64,000 bases of DNA from DAOUKH01 sp964291475 (lineage in GTDB: Bacteria; Chloroflexota; Dehalococcoidia; SHYB01). Below the pieces are notes generated by a model. The model did no database searches and had not been told where the DNA came from. It was given only the letters and a program-made list of their open reading frames with translations. The DNA lies in contig OZ220060.1 in assembly GCA_964291475.2 (NCBI GenBank), positions 1-64,000 on the forward strand. Reading direction: 5' to 3'. The position numbers and the translations under genes were made by a program. Shown here piece after piece: positions 19,892-28,604 of this stretch. The first letter of the stretch is position 1, and the number at the start of each line of letters is the position of its first letter.

Positions 19892-20113
19892 TCAGCCGTT
19901 CAGCGCCCGGGCGACATCCTCGCTGGTCATGGGCTTCGCGTCGGCGGGGACAGCGAACGTGGTGCCGTCCCCACCAGGCACAGTGACAGGTGCGCGCTCG
20001 AAGCCACGCCGGGCCAACTCCGACACGGCCTTGCCGAGGCTGATGCCCTTCCGTTCCGCCAGCGACCGTGCGGCCACCATTACGTCCTCGTCGATCGTTA
20101 ACGTCGTTCGCAT
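19892..20113 (-). CDS. Orphan antitoxin-like ribbon-helix-helix protein
   Basis: From ATG 20113 the 73-residue product starts MRTTLTIDEDVMVAARSLAE and continues RKGISLGKAVSELARRGFERA, typical of VapB-type (DUF2191-like) antitoxins with an N-terminal strand for DNA binding. An upstream in-frame ATG at 20134 is possible but less likely. No toxin gene is adjacent on either side, so it may be a solitary antitoxin or regulator. Confidence 0.75.
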   Translation of the reverse strand: MRTTLTIDEDVMVAARSLAERKGISLGKAVSELARRGFERAPVTVPGGDGTTFAVPADAKPMTSEDVARALNG

Positions 20114-20403
20114 GGCAATTTCACGGTAGCACAAGATCAGCCGGTCAAATGCGGCAAATCCCAGTCAGCGAACGGGGCCGCGCTGGAGTCGGGGAATGCG
20201 CGCATCGCGACTCCGCTCCTACGGTATTCGTCAGGGCGGACCATCCGCGCCGTGGCGAGCGCCCCATCAGGCGGTCGTCTCCCAATGGACCTCCGCGCTG
20301 GGCCGTGCTAACTCCGACGAGCCGCGGGGTAGACAGACGCCAAGACCCAAAGTAGAATGTCAGTTCTAAACTCACAGACTGGAATTCCCAGGGGGATACC
20401 GCA

Positions 20404-20664
20404 ATGGATATTTTGGACAAGTTCGACAACCTTCGGGCGGACGTCGAGAAGGATCAGCAGGAGAAATGGAACGAGATCTCCTCACTCAGGCACGAGAACG
20501 CTCAACTGAAGGAGGCGCTGCGACGGGAGCGGCTATGGCGTAACCCAGCCCTGCTGTTGGCACCGGTCTTGTCCGATATGGCGGTGGCAGGAAGGAAGAC
20601 GGTGGTAACGCTTGCCCGCGCCGCCAGCGAGACCCTGAAGAAGCTCGGGGCTTCGCAAAACTAG
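20404..20664 (+). CDS. Small predicted coiled-coil protein
   Basis: An 86-residue product from ATG 20404 behind GGGGGATACC. Residues about 5-45 are charged and heptad-like (LRADVEKDQQEKWNEISSLR, HENAQLKEALRRERLW); the remainder, ALLLAPVLSDMAVAGRKTVV, is mildly hydrophobic. No family is recognised. A TAGAAT -10-like box at 20353-20358 is weak support for a promoter. It ends about 30 bases before the trp promoter. Confidence 0.55.
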   Translation: MDILDKFDNLRADVEKDQQEKWNEISSLRHENAQLKEALRRERLWRNPALLLAPVLSDMAVAGRKTVVTLARAASETLKKLGASQN

Positions 20665-20730
20665 GCTTGCCGTCCCTTCCGGCGCCGACGCGCCTTGACA
20701 CCCCTGCCGCGGCGGGCGTATCGTTTTTCC
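20665..20730 (+). promoter_or_regulatory. Promoter of the trpS-trp operon
   Basis: TTGACA (20695-20700), 18 bases, TATCGT (20719-20724). The predicted start is near 20731, immediately before the first conserved bases of the T-box leader, so the transcript would carry the whole riboswitch. Confidence 0.75.
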
Positions 20731-21020
20731 TGATAGGCAAAGGCTGCGAACGAGAGGAGTAGCCCGCGAGCGGGGCCGCAGAGAGCCGGGGATTGGTGGA
20801 ATCCCGGCGCCGGCGCGGTGGGTGAATGGACTCGGGAGCTGCGCACCGAACCCTCACGGGGGCGTAGGCTGCGACGGAAAGGGCACCGTTATCAGAGCCC
20901 GGGGCATCGCCCTTACGTTGAGAGACGCGGGGCCGCGCCCGGCAGAGTGTCCCCGGTCCGCCGGGGGAACGAGGGTGGCAGTCGCGGGCAAGACCCGTCC
21001 CTTGAGGGATGGGTCTTTTG
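20731..21020 (+). promoter_or_regulatory. T-box riboswitch, tryptophan-specific
   Basis: Stem I landmarks are in order: GAGAGGAGTAGC (GA-rich motif), CAGAGAGCCGGGGATTGGTG (AG bulge and GGUG distal region) and GAATGGACTCGGGAGCTGC, where the specifier codon is TGG (20827-20829, Trp). The T-box itself is GAACGAGGGTGGCAGTCGCG (20967-20986); its TGGC can pair with the GCCA 3' end expected for tRNA-Trp (discriminator G). Uncharged tRNA-Trp would stabilise the antiterminator and allow trpS-trpEGDCF transcription. Confidence 0.95.
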
Positions 21021-21022
21021 TT
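20990..21022 (+). terminator. T-box intrinsic terminator
   Basis: AAGACCCGTCCC, loop TTGA, GGGATGGGTCTTTT then GTTGTT. The 5' arm follows the T-box sequence directly, as required for mutually exclusive antiterminator and terminator. Confidence 0.9.
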
Positions 21023-21050
21023 GTTAACGAGGGAAAGCGAACGGAGAGCG

Positions 21051-22068
21051 ATGGAACGCAAGCGCATCTTGACCGGCATCCGCCCCACGGGGGCGCTCCA
21101 CCTCGGGCACTACGTCGGGGCCTTGGAGAGTTGGCTGCGCCTCCAGCGCGAGTACGAGTGCTTCTTCCTGATCGCCGACTATCAGGCGCTGGGCGACCAC
21201 GCCGACGACGTCGACGGCATCCGGCAGTCGGTGATCGACGTGGCGATGGACTGGCTCGCCGTCGGCCTCGACCCCAAGGACAGCGCCTTCGTCATCCAGA
21301 GCTACGTGCCGGAGCACGCCGAGCTGACCATGCTGCTCAGCATGATCACGCCGCTGGCCGCCTCCAGCGCAACCCGACGCTGAAGTCGGAGTCGGAGCGG
21401 GTCGAGCAGGAGACGTCGGGGCTCTCCGTCGGCTTCTACACCTATCCGGTCAGCCAGATCGCCGACATCCTGCTGCCCAAGGCGCACCTCGTCCCGGTGG
21501 GCGAGGACCAGATGCCGCACATCGAGATGACGCGGGAGATCGCCCGCAAGTTCAACCGGCAGTACGCCGAGGTCTTCCCCGAGCCCCGGGGCCTGACCGG
21601 CGCGTCCCCCGGCTCGTGGGCACCGACAACCGGGGCAAGATGAGCAAGAGCCTCAACAACTGCATCTTCCTGAAGGACGACGCCGACACCGTCACCAAGA
21701 TGGTGCGGAGCATGTACACCGACCCCACCCGCCTCCGGGCCACCGACCCCGGCCACGTCGAGGGCAACCCCGTCTTCATGTACCACGACGCCTTCAACCC
21801 CGACACGGAGGAGGTCGACGACCTCAAGGACCGTTACCGCCGGGGCGCGGTCGGCGACGTCGAGGTCAAGCAGAAGCTGACCGCGGCGCTGAACACGTTC
21901 CTGGAGCCCATCCGCGAGCGGCGCGCCCACTACGAGCAGCACCCCGACGAGGTGCACGAGGCGCTGCTCGACGGCACGCGCCGCGCCAAGGCCGTCGCCG
22001 AGCGGACGATGGACGAGGTGCGGTCGGCGATGGGGATCAGCGCCTACACCGGCGGGGGAGCGTCGTGA
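21051..22068 (+). CDS. trpS: Tryptophanyl-tRNA synthetase (two frame breaks)
   Basis: Class I synthetase charging tRNA-Trp. ATG at 21051 gives MERKRILTGIRPTGALHLGH, with the HIGH motif as HLGH; the KMSKS motif is exact in NRGKMSKSLNNCIFL. A base is lost near 21359 (LSMITPLA to RLQRNPTLKSE) and near 21608 (before VPRLVGTDNRG). Repaired length is about 339 residues, normal for TrpS. The start follows a Trp T-box, and the stop shares bases with the trpE start. The breaks look like sequence error because flanking codons are perfectly conserved. Confidence 0.93.
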
Positions 22069-23597
22069 TGCACTACCCGACGCTGGAGCAAGTCCGCGCC
22101 ATGCGGGGCGCGGGCAACCTCGTCCCCGTCTACCGCGAGATCCTCGCCGACATGGAGACGCCGGTCTCCGCCTTCCTGAAGGTGGCGCGGGGGCGCTACT
22201 CGTTCCTTCTCGAAAGTGTCGAGGGCGGCGAGCACGTCGCGCGCTACAGCTTCATCGGGACGGAGCCGCGCAAGGTGCTGCGCACCGGCCCCGACCTTCA
22301 GCCGGCCAACGGCGGGGTGCCAACCGAAGACCACGGCGCGGTCGACCCACTGAAGGTGATCGAGCGCGAGCTTGCCGGCTACCGGCCCGTGGCCGTCGAG
22401 GGCGTGCCCCGGTTCCACGGTGGGGCCGTCGGCTACCTCTCCTACGACACCGCCGCCTACTTCGAGCGCCTGCCCCAGCCGGCGCCCGACCCCAACGGCC
22501 TGCCCGAGGCGGTGCTGATGCTCGCCGACACCCTCGTCGTCTTCGACCACCTGAAGCACCGCATCCTTGTGCTGTCGCACGTCCAGATCGACGACGAGCC
22601 CGACCCCGACGGCGAAGCCGCCCGCTACGCAGAAACGACGGCCCGCATCGACGAGATCGTCGACCGCCTCGCCCAGCCGCGCGGCCGCCCGACGGTCAGC
22701 GACGGCGCGGCGCCGGCGGCGGAGATGGGGTCGAACATGACCCGCGAGGAGTACCACCGCGCCGTTGAGAAGGGCCGCGAGTACATCATCGCCGGGGACG
22801 TCATCCAAGTCCTGCCGTCGCAGCGCCTCCAGCGGCGCACCGAGGCGCATCCCTTCGACATCTACCGCGCGCTTCGCGGGATCAACCCGTCGCCGTACAT
22901 GTTCTACGTCGACCTCGACGGCTTCCAGCTCGTCGGGGCGTCGCCGGAGACGCAGGTGCGGCTCGAAGACGGCGTCATGACCGTCGGCTGCATCGCGGGG
23001 ACGCGCCCCCGCGGCGCCACGCCGGAGGAAGACCTGGCCCTGGAGCGCGAGCTGCTCGCCGACCCCAAGGAGCGCGCCGAGCACGTCATGCTCGTCGACC
23101 TGGCCCGCAACGACCTGGGACGGGTGAGCCGCGTCGGCGGGGTGTCGGTGAACGCGCTGATGACCGTGGAGCGTTACTCCCACGTCATGCACATCGAGTC
23201 GAACGTGACGGGCCGGATACGCGACGACCGCACCTGCTACGACGCCTTCCGCGCCTGCTCGCCGCTGGGGACGGTCTCCGGCGCGCCGAAGATCCGCGCC
23301 ATGGAGATCATCGCCGAGCTCGAGCCGCACCGGCGAGGGCCCTATTCCGGGGCCGTCGGCTACTTCGGCTTTGCGGGGAACATGGACACCTGCGTCGCCC
23401 TGCGGACGCTGGTAATGAAGGACGGCGTGGCCTACGCGCAGGCGGGCGGCGGCGTCGTCTTCGACAGCGACCCCGAGGGCGAGTACCAGGAGACGCTGCA
23501 CAAGGCGGGCGCGCTCATCCGGGCCATCGACGCCGCCGAGGCGATGGACCTGCGCTACGGGCCGCTGCAGCAGCGCGGCGAGGAGGCGGCGCGATGA
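22068..23597 (+). CDS. trpE: Anthranilate synthase component I
   Basis: An intact protein of about 509 residues; ATG 22068 overlaps the trpS stop, and GTG 22065 is an alternative. It makes anthranilate from chorismate with ammonia from TrpG. The N-terminal RYSFLLESVEGG is the LLES tryptophan-binding motif, so feedback inhibition is likely. Catalytic-domain motifs include NPSPYMFYVDLDGFQLVGAS, MLVDLARNDLGRVS and SGAPKIRAMEIIAELE. Confidence 0.97.
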   Translation: MHYPTLEQVRAMRGAGNLVPVYREILADMETPVSAFLKVARGRYSFLLESVEGGEHVARYSFIGTEPRKVLRTGPDLQPANGGVPTEDHGAVDPLKVIERELAGYRPVAVEGVPRFHGGAVGYLSYDTAAYFERLPQPAPDPNGLPEAVLMLADTLVVFDHLKHRILVLSHVQIDDEPDPDGEAARYAETTARIDEIVDRLAQPRGRPTVSDGAAPAAEMGSNMTREEYHRAVEKGREYIIAGDVIQVLPSQRLQRRTEAHPFDIYRALRGINPSPYMFYVDLDGFQLVGASPETQVRLEDGVMTVGCIAGTRPRGATPEEDLALERELLADPKERAEHVMLVDLARNDLGRVSRVGGVSVNALMTVERYSHVMHIESNVTGRIRDDRTCYDAFRACSPLGTVSGAPKIRAMEIIAELEPHRRGPYSGAVGYFGFAGNMDTCVALRTLVMKDGVAYAQAGGGVVFDSDPEGEYQETLHKAGALIRAIDAAEAMDLRYGPLQQRGEEAAR

Positions 23598-24178
23598 TCC
23601 TCCTCATCGACAACTACGACAGCTTCACCTACAACCTCTACCAGTACCTGCGCGAGCTTGGGGCGGAGGTCGAGGTGCGCCGCAACGACGAGACCACGCT
23701 GGTCGACATCGAGGCGATGGCGCCCGACCGCATCGTGATCTCGCCGGGGCCGGGCACGCCCGACGACGCCGGCATTTCCAACGACGTCATCCGCCACTTC
23801 GAGGGACGCCTGCCCATTCTCGGCGTCTGCCTGGGGCACCAGTGCATCGGCGCGGTCTATGGCGGGAGCATCGTCGGGGCCGGCGAGATCATGCACGGCA
23901 AGACGTCGGAGGTGCGGCACGACGGGCGCGGCGTCTTCGCCGGCCTGCCCCAAGACTTCGAGGCGATCCGCTACCACTCCCTCGCCATCGACCCGGCAAC
24001 GGTCGCCGACTGCCTCGACGTCACCGCCCGCACCAGCCGCGGCGTTATCATGGGCGTCCGGCACAAAGAGCACGCCATCGAGGGCGTGCAGTTCCACCCC
24101 GAATCGATCCTCACCGGCGTGGGGAAGGAACTACTCACCAACTTCTTGAACCTGGAAGAGCGCGGCGGGAGCGGCTGA
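23594..24178 (+). CDS. trpG: Anthranilate synthase component II (glutamine amidotransferase)
   Basis: 194 residues, start ATG 23594 overlapping the trpE stop by four bases. Class I glutaminase: DNYDSFTYNLYQYL, ISPGPGTPDDAGI, catalytic Cys in ILGVCLGHQCIG, His and Glu in VQFHPESILT. It supplies ammonia to TrpE, and may also serve folate synthesis since no separate pabA is in view. Confidence 0.96.
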   Translation: MILLIDNYDSFTYNLYQYLRELGAEVEVRRNDETTLVDIEAMAPDRIVISPGPGTPDDAGISNDVIRHFEGRLPILGVCLGHQCIGAVYGGSIVGAGEIMHGKTSEVRHDGRGVFAGLPQDFEAIRYHSLAIDPATVADCLDVTARTSRGVIMGVRHKEHAIEGVQFHPESILTGVGKELLTNFLNLEERGGSG

Positions 24179-24179
24179 C

Positions 24180-25196
24180 GTGGTCATCGAGGCGCTGAAC
24201 AAGATCGTCGAGGGCGGCTCGCTCGACGCCGCCGAGGCCGAGCGCGTCATGGCGTCGGTGATGGCGGGCGAGGTCTCGCCGGCCCGGCTCGCGGCGCTGC
24301 TCACCGCCCTGCGAATGAAGGGCGAGAGCGACGACGAGATCCTCGGCTTCGCCCGCGCCATGCGCGCCGCCGCCGTGCCCGTCGCCGCGCCGCCCGACGC
24401 CATCGACACCTGCGGCACAGGCGGCGACGCCTCCAACAGCTTCAACATTTCGACGGGTTCGGCCATCGTCGCCGCCGCCGCCGGGGTCACCGTCGCCAAG
24501 CACGGCAACCGGAGCGCGTCGAGCCGGTGCGGCAGCGCCGACGTGCTCGAAGCCCTGGGAGTGAAGTTCGCGGTCACCGCCGAGCAGGCCGAGCAGTGTT
24601 TGGAACGGGTGGGCATCGCCTTCCTGTTCGCGCCCGCCTTCCATCCCGCGATGCGGCACGCGGGCCCCACGCGCGGCGAGATCGGCATCCGCACCGTCTT
24701 CAACATCCTGGGGCCGCTCTCCAGTCCGGCCCGCGTCAAGCGGCAGGCCCTCGGCGCGGCAAGCCCCGACCTCGCCCCGCGCATGGCGGCGATCCTCGGC
24801 GGACTTGGCTGCGAGCGCGCGCTCGTCTTCCACGGCAGCGACGGCCTCGACGAGATCACCCTCGCCGGCCCCACGACCGTCCACGACCTGCGCGGCGGCA
24901 CGGTGACCTCCTACGAGGTGACGCCGGAAGACCTCGGCCTCGCCGGAGCGCCCAGCGACGCCCTGGTTGGCGGCGGGCCGGAGGAGAACGCGGCCATTCT
25001 GCGCTCGCTGTTCGCCGGTGAGACCGGCCCGAAGCGCGACGCGCTGCTCGCCAACGCCGCCGCGGGGCTGGTCGTGGCGGGCAAGGCTGACGACCTGGCC
25101 GCGGGCGTCACGCTGGCGGCGGAGGTCATCGACAGCGGCGCGGCGGCGGCGAAGGTCGACGAGTTCGCCGCCTTCACCCAGAAATTCGAGGACTAG
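24180..25196 (+). CDS. trpD: Anthranilate phosphoribosyltransferase
   Basis: 338 residues from GTG 24180, two bases after trpG. It joins anthranilate to PRPP. PRPP and metal motifs are DTCGTGGDASNSFNISTGSA, KHGNRSASSRCGSADVLEAL and GSDGLDEIT. The frame is intact. Confidence 0.97.
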   Translation: MVIEALNKIVEGGSLDAAEAERVMASVMAGEVSPARLAALLTALRMKGESDDEILGFARAMRAAAVPVAAPPDAIDTCGTGGDASNSFNISTGSAIVAAAAGVTVAKHGNRSASSRCGSADVLEALGVKFAVTAEQAEQCLERVGIAFLFAPAFHPAMRHAGPTRGEIGIRTVFNILGPLSSPARVKRQALGAASPDLAPRMAAILGGLGCERALVFHGSDGLDEITLAGPTTVHDLRGGTVTSYEVTPEDLGLAGAPSDALVGGGPEENAAILRSLFAGETGPKRDALLANAAAGLVVAGKADDLAAGVTLAAEVIDSGAAAAKVDEFAAFTQKFED

Positions 25197-25198
25197 CC

Positions 25199-25990
25199 GT
25201 GGCCACCTACCTCGACGCCATCGTCGAACGCAAGCGGGCCGATCTCGCTCAGGCCAAGGCCGCAACGCCGCTCGCCGACCTGAAGGCGCGTACGACGGCC
25301 ATGCCGCCGGCGCTCGACTTCCGCGGCGCACTCGCCGCTCCCGGCATCCAGGTGATCGCCGAGGTGAAGAAGGCGTCGCCCTCCCGCGGCGACATCGCCC
25401 CCGACGCCGACCACGTCGCGACCGCACGCGCCTACGCCGAGGCCGGTGCCGCCGCCATTTCCGTGCTCACCGAGGAGCCGCACTTCAAGGGCCGCCTCTC
25501 CTACCTTTCCGACATCAAGGCCGGCCTCGGCGAGTCCTGCCCGCCGCTGCTCCGCAAGGACTTCATCGTCGACCCGTACCAGGTCTACGAGGCCCGCGCC
25601 TGGGGCGCCGACGCGCTGCTGCTCATCGTGGCGTCGCTGTCCGGCGGAGAGCTCGCCGAGCTCATGGACACCGCCACCGACCTCGGCCTGGGGTGCTTGG
25701 TCGAAGTACACGACGCCGAGGAGGCCGAGCGCGCCGCGGCAGCCGGCGCGGCGGTCGTCGGCATCAACAACCGCGACCTGCGCTCCTTCGTCACCGACCT
25801 AGAGACGACGCGGCGGGTGCGGCCGCACGTCGGCGAGGGCGCGACGGTGGTCAGCGAAAGCGGCATCAAGACCAGCGAAGACGCCGCGCGCCTCGCGTCG
25901 TGGGGCGTCGACGCCTTTCTGATCGGCGAGGCGCTGATGACCGCGCCCAACCCCGGCGCGCTGCTGAAGACGTTCCTCACACGCGACTAG
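25199..25990 (+). CDS. trpC: Indole-3-glycerol phosphate synthase
   Basis: 263 residues, GTG start two bases after the trpD stop. TIM-barrel enzyme closing the indole ring. IAEVKKASPSRGDI (catalytic Lys and Ser), LLRKDFIVDPYQVYEARAWG, LVEVHDAEE, GINNRDLRSFVTDLETT and VSESGIKTSED are the family signature. Confidence 0.97.
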   Translation: MATYLDAIVERKRADLAQAKAATPLADLKARTTAMPPALDFRGALAAPGIQVIAEVKKASPSRGDIAPDADHVATARAYAEAGAAAISVLTEEPHFKGRLSYLSDIKAGLGESCPPLLRKDFIVDPYQVYEARAWGADALLLIVASLSGGELAELMDTATDLGLGCLVEVHDAEEAERAAAAGAAVVGINNRDLRSFVTDLETTRRVRPHVGEGATVVSESGIKTSEDAARLASWGVDAFLIGEALMTAPNPGALLKTFLTRD

Positions 25991-26001
25991 GGGCGGCGGC
26001 G

Positions 26002-26667
26002 ATGACTCACGTCAAGATCTGCGGCATTTCACGCCAAGAGGACGCCGAGGCCGCCGCCGGCGCCGACTTCATCGGCCTCATGTTCGCCGAGAGCCCCCGG
26101 CGCGTCACTCTGGAGCAGGCCCGCACGCTCGTCGAGGCCGTCCGGTCACGCCCCGCACCGCCCAAGGCCGTGGGCGTCTTCGCCAACAACCCGCTCGACG
26201 AGGTCAACGAGACCGCCCGCGCCCTTGCGTTGGACTACGTCCAAATCAGCGGCGACGAACCCGACGACTTCGTCCGGCGCGTGGAAGCGCCGGTGATCCG
26301 GTCGGTGCACGTCGACGCCGGCGCGGGGCAACGGCCGGATCCGGCGGCGCTCGCCGCCCGCCTCGACGCCCTGCGCGCGCTGGGCGCGACGCCGCTCCTC
26401 GACGCCAAGGTGGACGCGCGCTACGGGGGCACGGGACGCCGCTTCGACCACGCCGCCGCCCGCGACGCCGCACGCGAGCACGACTTCCTGCTCGCCGGAG
26501 GCCTGACGCGGGAGAACGTCACGGAGGCCGTCGCCAACGTCCGCCCCTGGGGCGTCGACGTCTCCAGCGGCGTGGAGACGGGCCGCGTGAAGGATGCGGC
26601 CAAGATCCGCGCCTTCATCCAAGCCGTCCGCGCCGCCGACGTACGCTCCCAAGAGGGGAGCGCTTGA
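26002..26667 (+). CDS. trpF: Phosphoribosylanthranilate isomerase
   Basis: 221 residues from ATG 26002. Catalytic Cys in VKICGISRQEDAEAA and Asp in LLDAKVDARYGGTG; phosphate loops LLAGGLTRENV and GVDVSSGVETG. It is the last trp gene here; trpB and trpA are absent from this window, so tryptophan synthase must be encoded elsewhere. Confidence 0.96.
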   Translation: MTHVKICGISRQEDAEAAAGADFIGLMFAESPRRVTLEQARTLVEAVRSRPAPPKAVGVFANNPLDEVNETARALALDYVQISGDEPDDFVRRVEAPVIRSVHVDAGAGQRPDPAALAARLDALRALGATPLLDAKVDARYGGTGRRFDHAAARDAAREHDFLLAGGLTRENVTEAVANVRPWGVDVSSGVETGRVKDAAKIRAFIQAVRAADVRSQEGSA

Positions 26668-26670
26668 GCC

Positions 26671-26722
26671 GCTCCTCCTCTGGGGGAGACTGAGAGAGGG
26701 CACGCGCCGCAGGCGCGCCGGC
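26671..26722 (+). repeat. R1 repeat copy
   Basis: CTCCTCCTCTGGGGGAGACTGAGAGAGGGCACGC-type unit plus the CGCGCC hairpin, between trpF and the dUTPase-like gene; the hairpin could also act as a weak end of the trp transcript. Confidence 0.75.
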
Positions 26723-26768
26723 ACACCCTTCGCCAGTGGCGGCCGGAGCCGGTATAGTACGCGACGTT

Positions 26769-27293
26769 ATGTCCGGATTCCTCGATAGGCGCGCCATCTT
26801 CGACCGGATCGCCTCCGAGCCGCCTTTGATCGAGGGGCTGGTCAGCCCCGATGTCCAAGTGCAGCCGAACGGCGTCGACCTGACGCTGCGGAGCGTGTCG
26901 TCGTATGACGGAGCGGGCGCCGCCGACTTCTCCAACGAGCGCCGCGCCCTGCCTACGGAGTCGATGTTGCCGTTCGACGGCGACGACGCCGTCATGCTCG
27001 GACCAGGGTCCTACCTTGTGCGGTTCAACGAGACGGTCAACCTGCCCCTCGACCTCGCCGCGCTGGGGCGCACCCGGTCGAGCCTGCTGCGAGGCGGTGC
27101 GGCGCTGCACACCGCGGTCTGGGACGCCGGCTACTCCGGCCGGTCTCAGAGTCTGCTGACCGTCTACAACCCCAGCGGCTTCCGCTTATACCGGAACGCC
27201 CGCATCATGCAGCTGGTCTTCGTGACCTTGGAACAGCCTGCCGACGCCGGGTACACCGGCGTCTACCTCGGCGAGCACACTGGGACGCCGTGA
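26769..27293 (+). CDS. dUTPase / dCTP deaminase-family protein
   Basis: A 174-residue product from ATG 26769. NGVDLTLRSVSSYDGAG, LGRTRSSLLRGGAALHTAVW, DAGYSGRSQSLLTVYNPSG and RIMQLVFVTLE follow the trimeric dUTPase/dCTP deaminase fold, with the DAGY motif intact. It most resembles archaeal-type dUTP nucleotidohydrolases. A TATAGT box at 26753-26758 gives a very short leader. Which of the two activities it has is not settled by sequence alone. Confidence 0.85.
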   Translation: MSGFLDRRAIFDRIASEPPLIEGLVSPDVQVQPNGVDLTLRSVSSYDGAGAADFSNERRALPTESMLPFDGDDAVMLGPGSYLVRFNETVNLPLDLAALGRTRSSLLRGGAALHTAVWDAGYSGRSQSLLTVYNPSGFRLYRNARIMQLVFVTLEQPADAGYTGVYLGEHTGTP

Positions 27294-27625
27294 TCTACCA
27301 CCTCATGCCCGCCGCCGACGTCGAGGCCGCCCTAGCCGCCGCGGAGATCGCGCCACCGAGCCTGGCCGCCGAAGGCTTCATCCATGCCTCTGAGGACGAA
27401 GCACAGGCGGTCGCCGTGGCGAACCGGCTCTACGGCAACGCCGGCGACCTCGCGGCCCTGGCGATCGACGAGGGCCGCGTCCGTGCCGAGGTCAAGCGGG
27501 AGGCGGCGTCGAATGGCGAGCGCTATCCGCACATCTACGGACCGTTGGAGCGGAGTGCCGTCGTGGGCATCCGGCGGCTGCGGCGCGGCGCAGACGGGCG
27601 CTTCACCGGCTTCGAGTCGGACTAA
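27290..27625 (+). CDS. DUF952 family protein
   Basis: 111 residues, GTG start overlapping the previous stop (GTGA). MIYHLMPAADVEAALAAAEI, EGFIHASEDEAQAVAVANRL and YPHIYGPLERSAVVGIRRL match DUF952, a small family related to the ADP-ribosyltransferase-like fold. Its stop overlaps the convergent PfkB gene stop in the four bases CTAA. Confidence 0.88.
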   Translation: MIYHLMPAADVEAALAAAEIAPPSLAAEGFIHASEDEAQAVAVANRLYGNAGDLAALAIDEGRVRAEVKREAASNGERYPHIYGPLERSAVVGIRRLRRGADGRFTGFESD

Positions 27626-28557
27626 CCGAACGTGCGCCGGTAGCGTTCCTCGAACTCGGCCGGGGTGAAGTCGTAGCTCTGCGTGCCCTGCACCTCGACC
27701 GCGAACGAGGCCACCACCGTCCCCAACTTGGCCGAGTCGACCAGGTCGGCGCCCCCAAGCATCCCCTTGATCAGCCCGCCGCGGTAGGCGTCGCCGGCGC
27801 CGGTGGGGTCCGAGGGCGGCGCGCCAAGGACGACGGCGGGAATCTCGGTTTCGCCGTCTCGCGTGGTCACCGTCGAGCCGTGCTCGCCCTTCGTCGTGAT
27901 CACCGCGCCGCACCGGTCGAGAAGCCGTCCGCGGTCCATGCCGGTGCGCGACATGATCAGCTCGACCTCGTAGTCGTTGGCGATGAGCACCTCTGCGCCC
28001 TCGATCATCCCCGCCAAGGCCTCGTCGCTCCACAGCGGCAGCGACTGGCCGGGATCGAAGACGTAGCGCATGCCGTGGTCCAGGAATGCGGCGCGGCTCC
28101 GCTCCATGTCGTCGAGGTTGCTCGCGCCGGCGATACCGATCGCTCCGCCGGCCTCGGACGGGTCGATCTCGATGTGGCAGGGATGCTTCAACGCGCCGGG
28201 GTTGAACGCCGTGATCTGGTTGTCGGCCAGGTCGGTCGTGATGTAGGCGGAGGCGGTGAACTCGTCGTCGGAGGTGGTGATGCTCTCCGTACCGATGCCG
28301 TGCTCGGCCAGCCAGGCGAAGTAGCGCTCGCGGTCGCGGCCGATGGTGGCGAAGATGACGGGCCGTTCGCCGAGCTTGGCCAAGGCGTAGGCGATGTTGC
28401 CCGCCGTGCCGCCGATGTATTCGACCAAGCCGTCCACGGTGAAGGAGAGGTTCAGCATGTGGACCTTGTCCGGCAGGATGTGGTCGCCGAACCGGCCGGG
28501 GAAGTCCATGATCCGGTCGTAGGCGATGGAGCCGACAATGTAGACGGACGGGGTCAC
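27622..28557 (-). CDS. PfkB-family carbohydrate/nucleoside kinase (adenosine kinase-like)
   Basis: 311 residues from GTG 28557. YIVGSIAYDRIMDFPGRFGD, VEYIGGTAGNIAYALAKLGE and the catalytic DPTGAGDAYRGGLIKGML are the PfkB signatures; RYVFDPGQSLPLWSDEAL and EVLIANDYEVELI fit the adenosine kinase-like subgroup found in archaea and Chloroflexota. Substrate is uncertain (nucleoside or sugar). Confidence 0.87.
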   Translation of the reverse strand: MTPSVYIVGSIAYDRIMDFPGRFGDHILPDKVHMLNLSFTVDGLVEYIGGTAGNIAYALAKLGERPVIFATIGRDRERYFAWLAEHGIGTESITTSDDEFTASAYITTDLADNQITAFNPGALKHPCHIEIDPSEAGGAIGIAGASNLDDMERSRAAFLDHGMRYVFDPGQSLPLWSDEALAGMIEGAEVLIANDYEVELIMSRTGMDRGRLLDRCGAVITTKGEHGSTVTTRDGETEIPAVVLGAPPSDPTGAGDAYRGGLIKGMLGGADLVDSAKLGTVVASFAVEVQGTQSYDFTPAEFEERYRRTFG

Positions 28558-28604
28558 GGCGCTCCCTCAGGCTCCCCCAAAGGGGGCCGCTGCGGTGTGG
28601 GCTG

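Noticed and set aside
20726..21050. Open frames across the T-box region
   Set aside because: The segment is a structured leader with exact T-box motifs; the frames are incidental.
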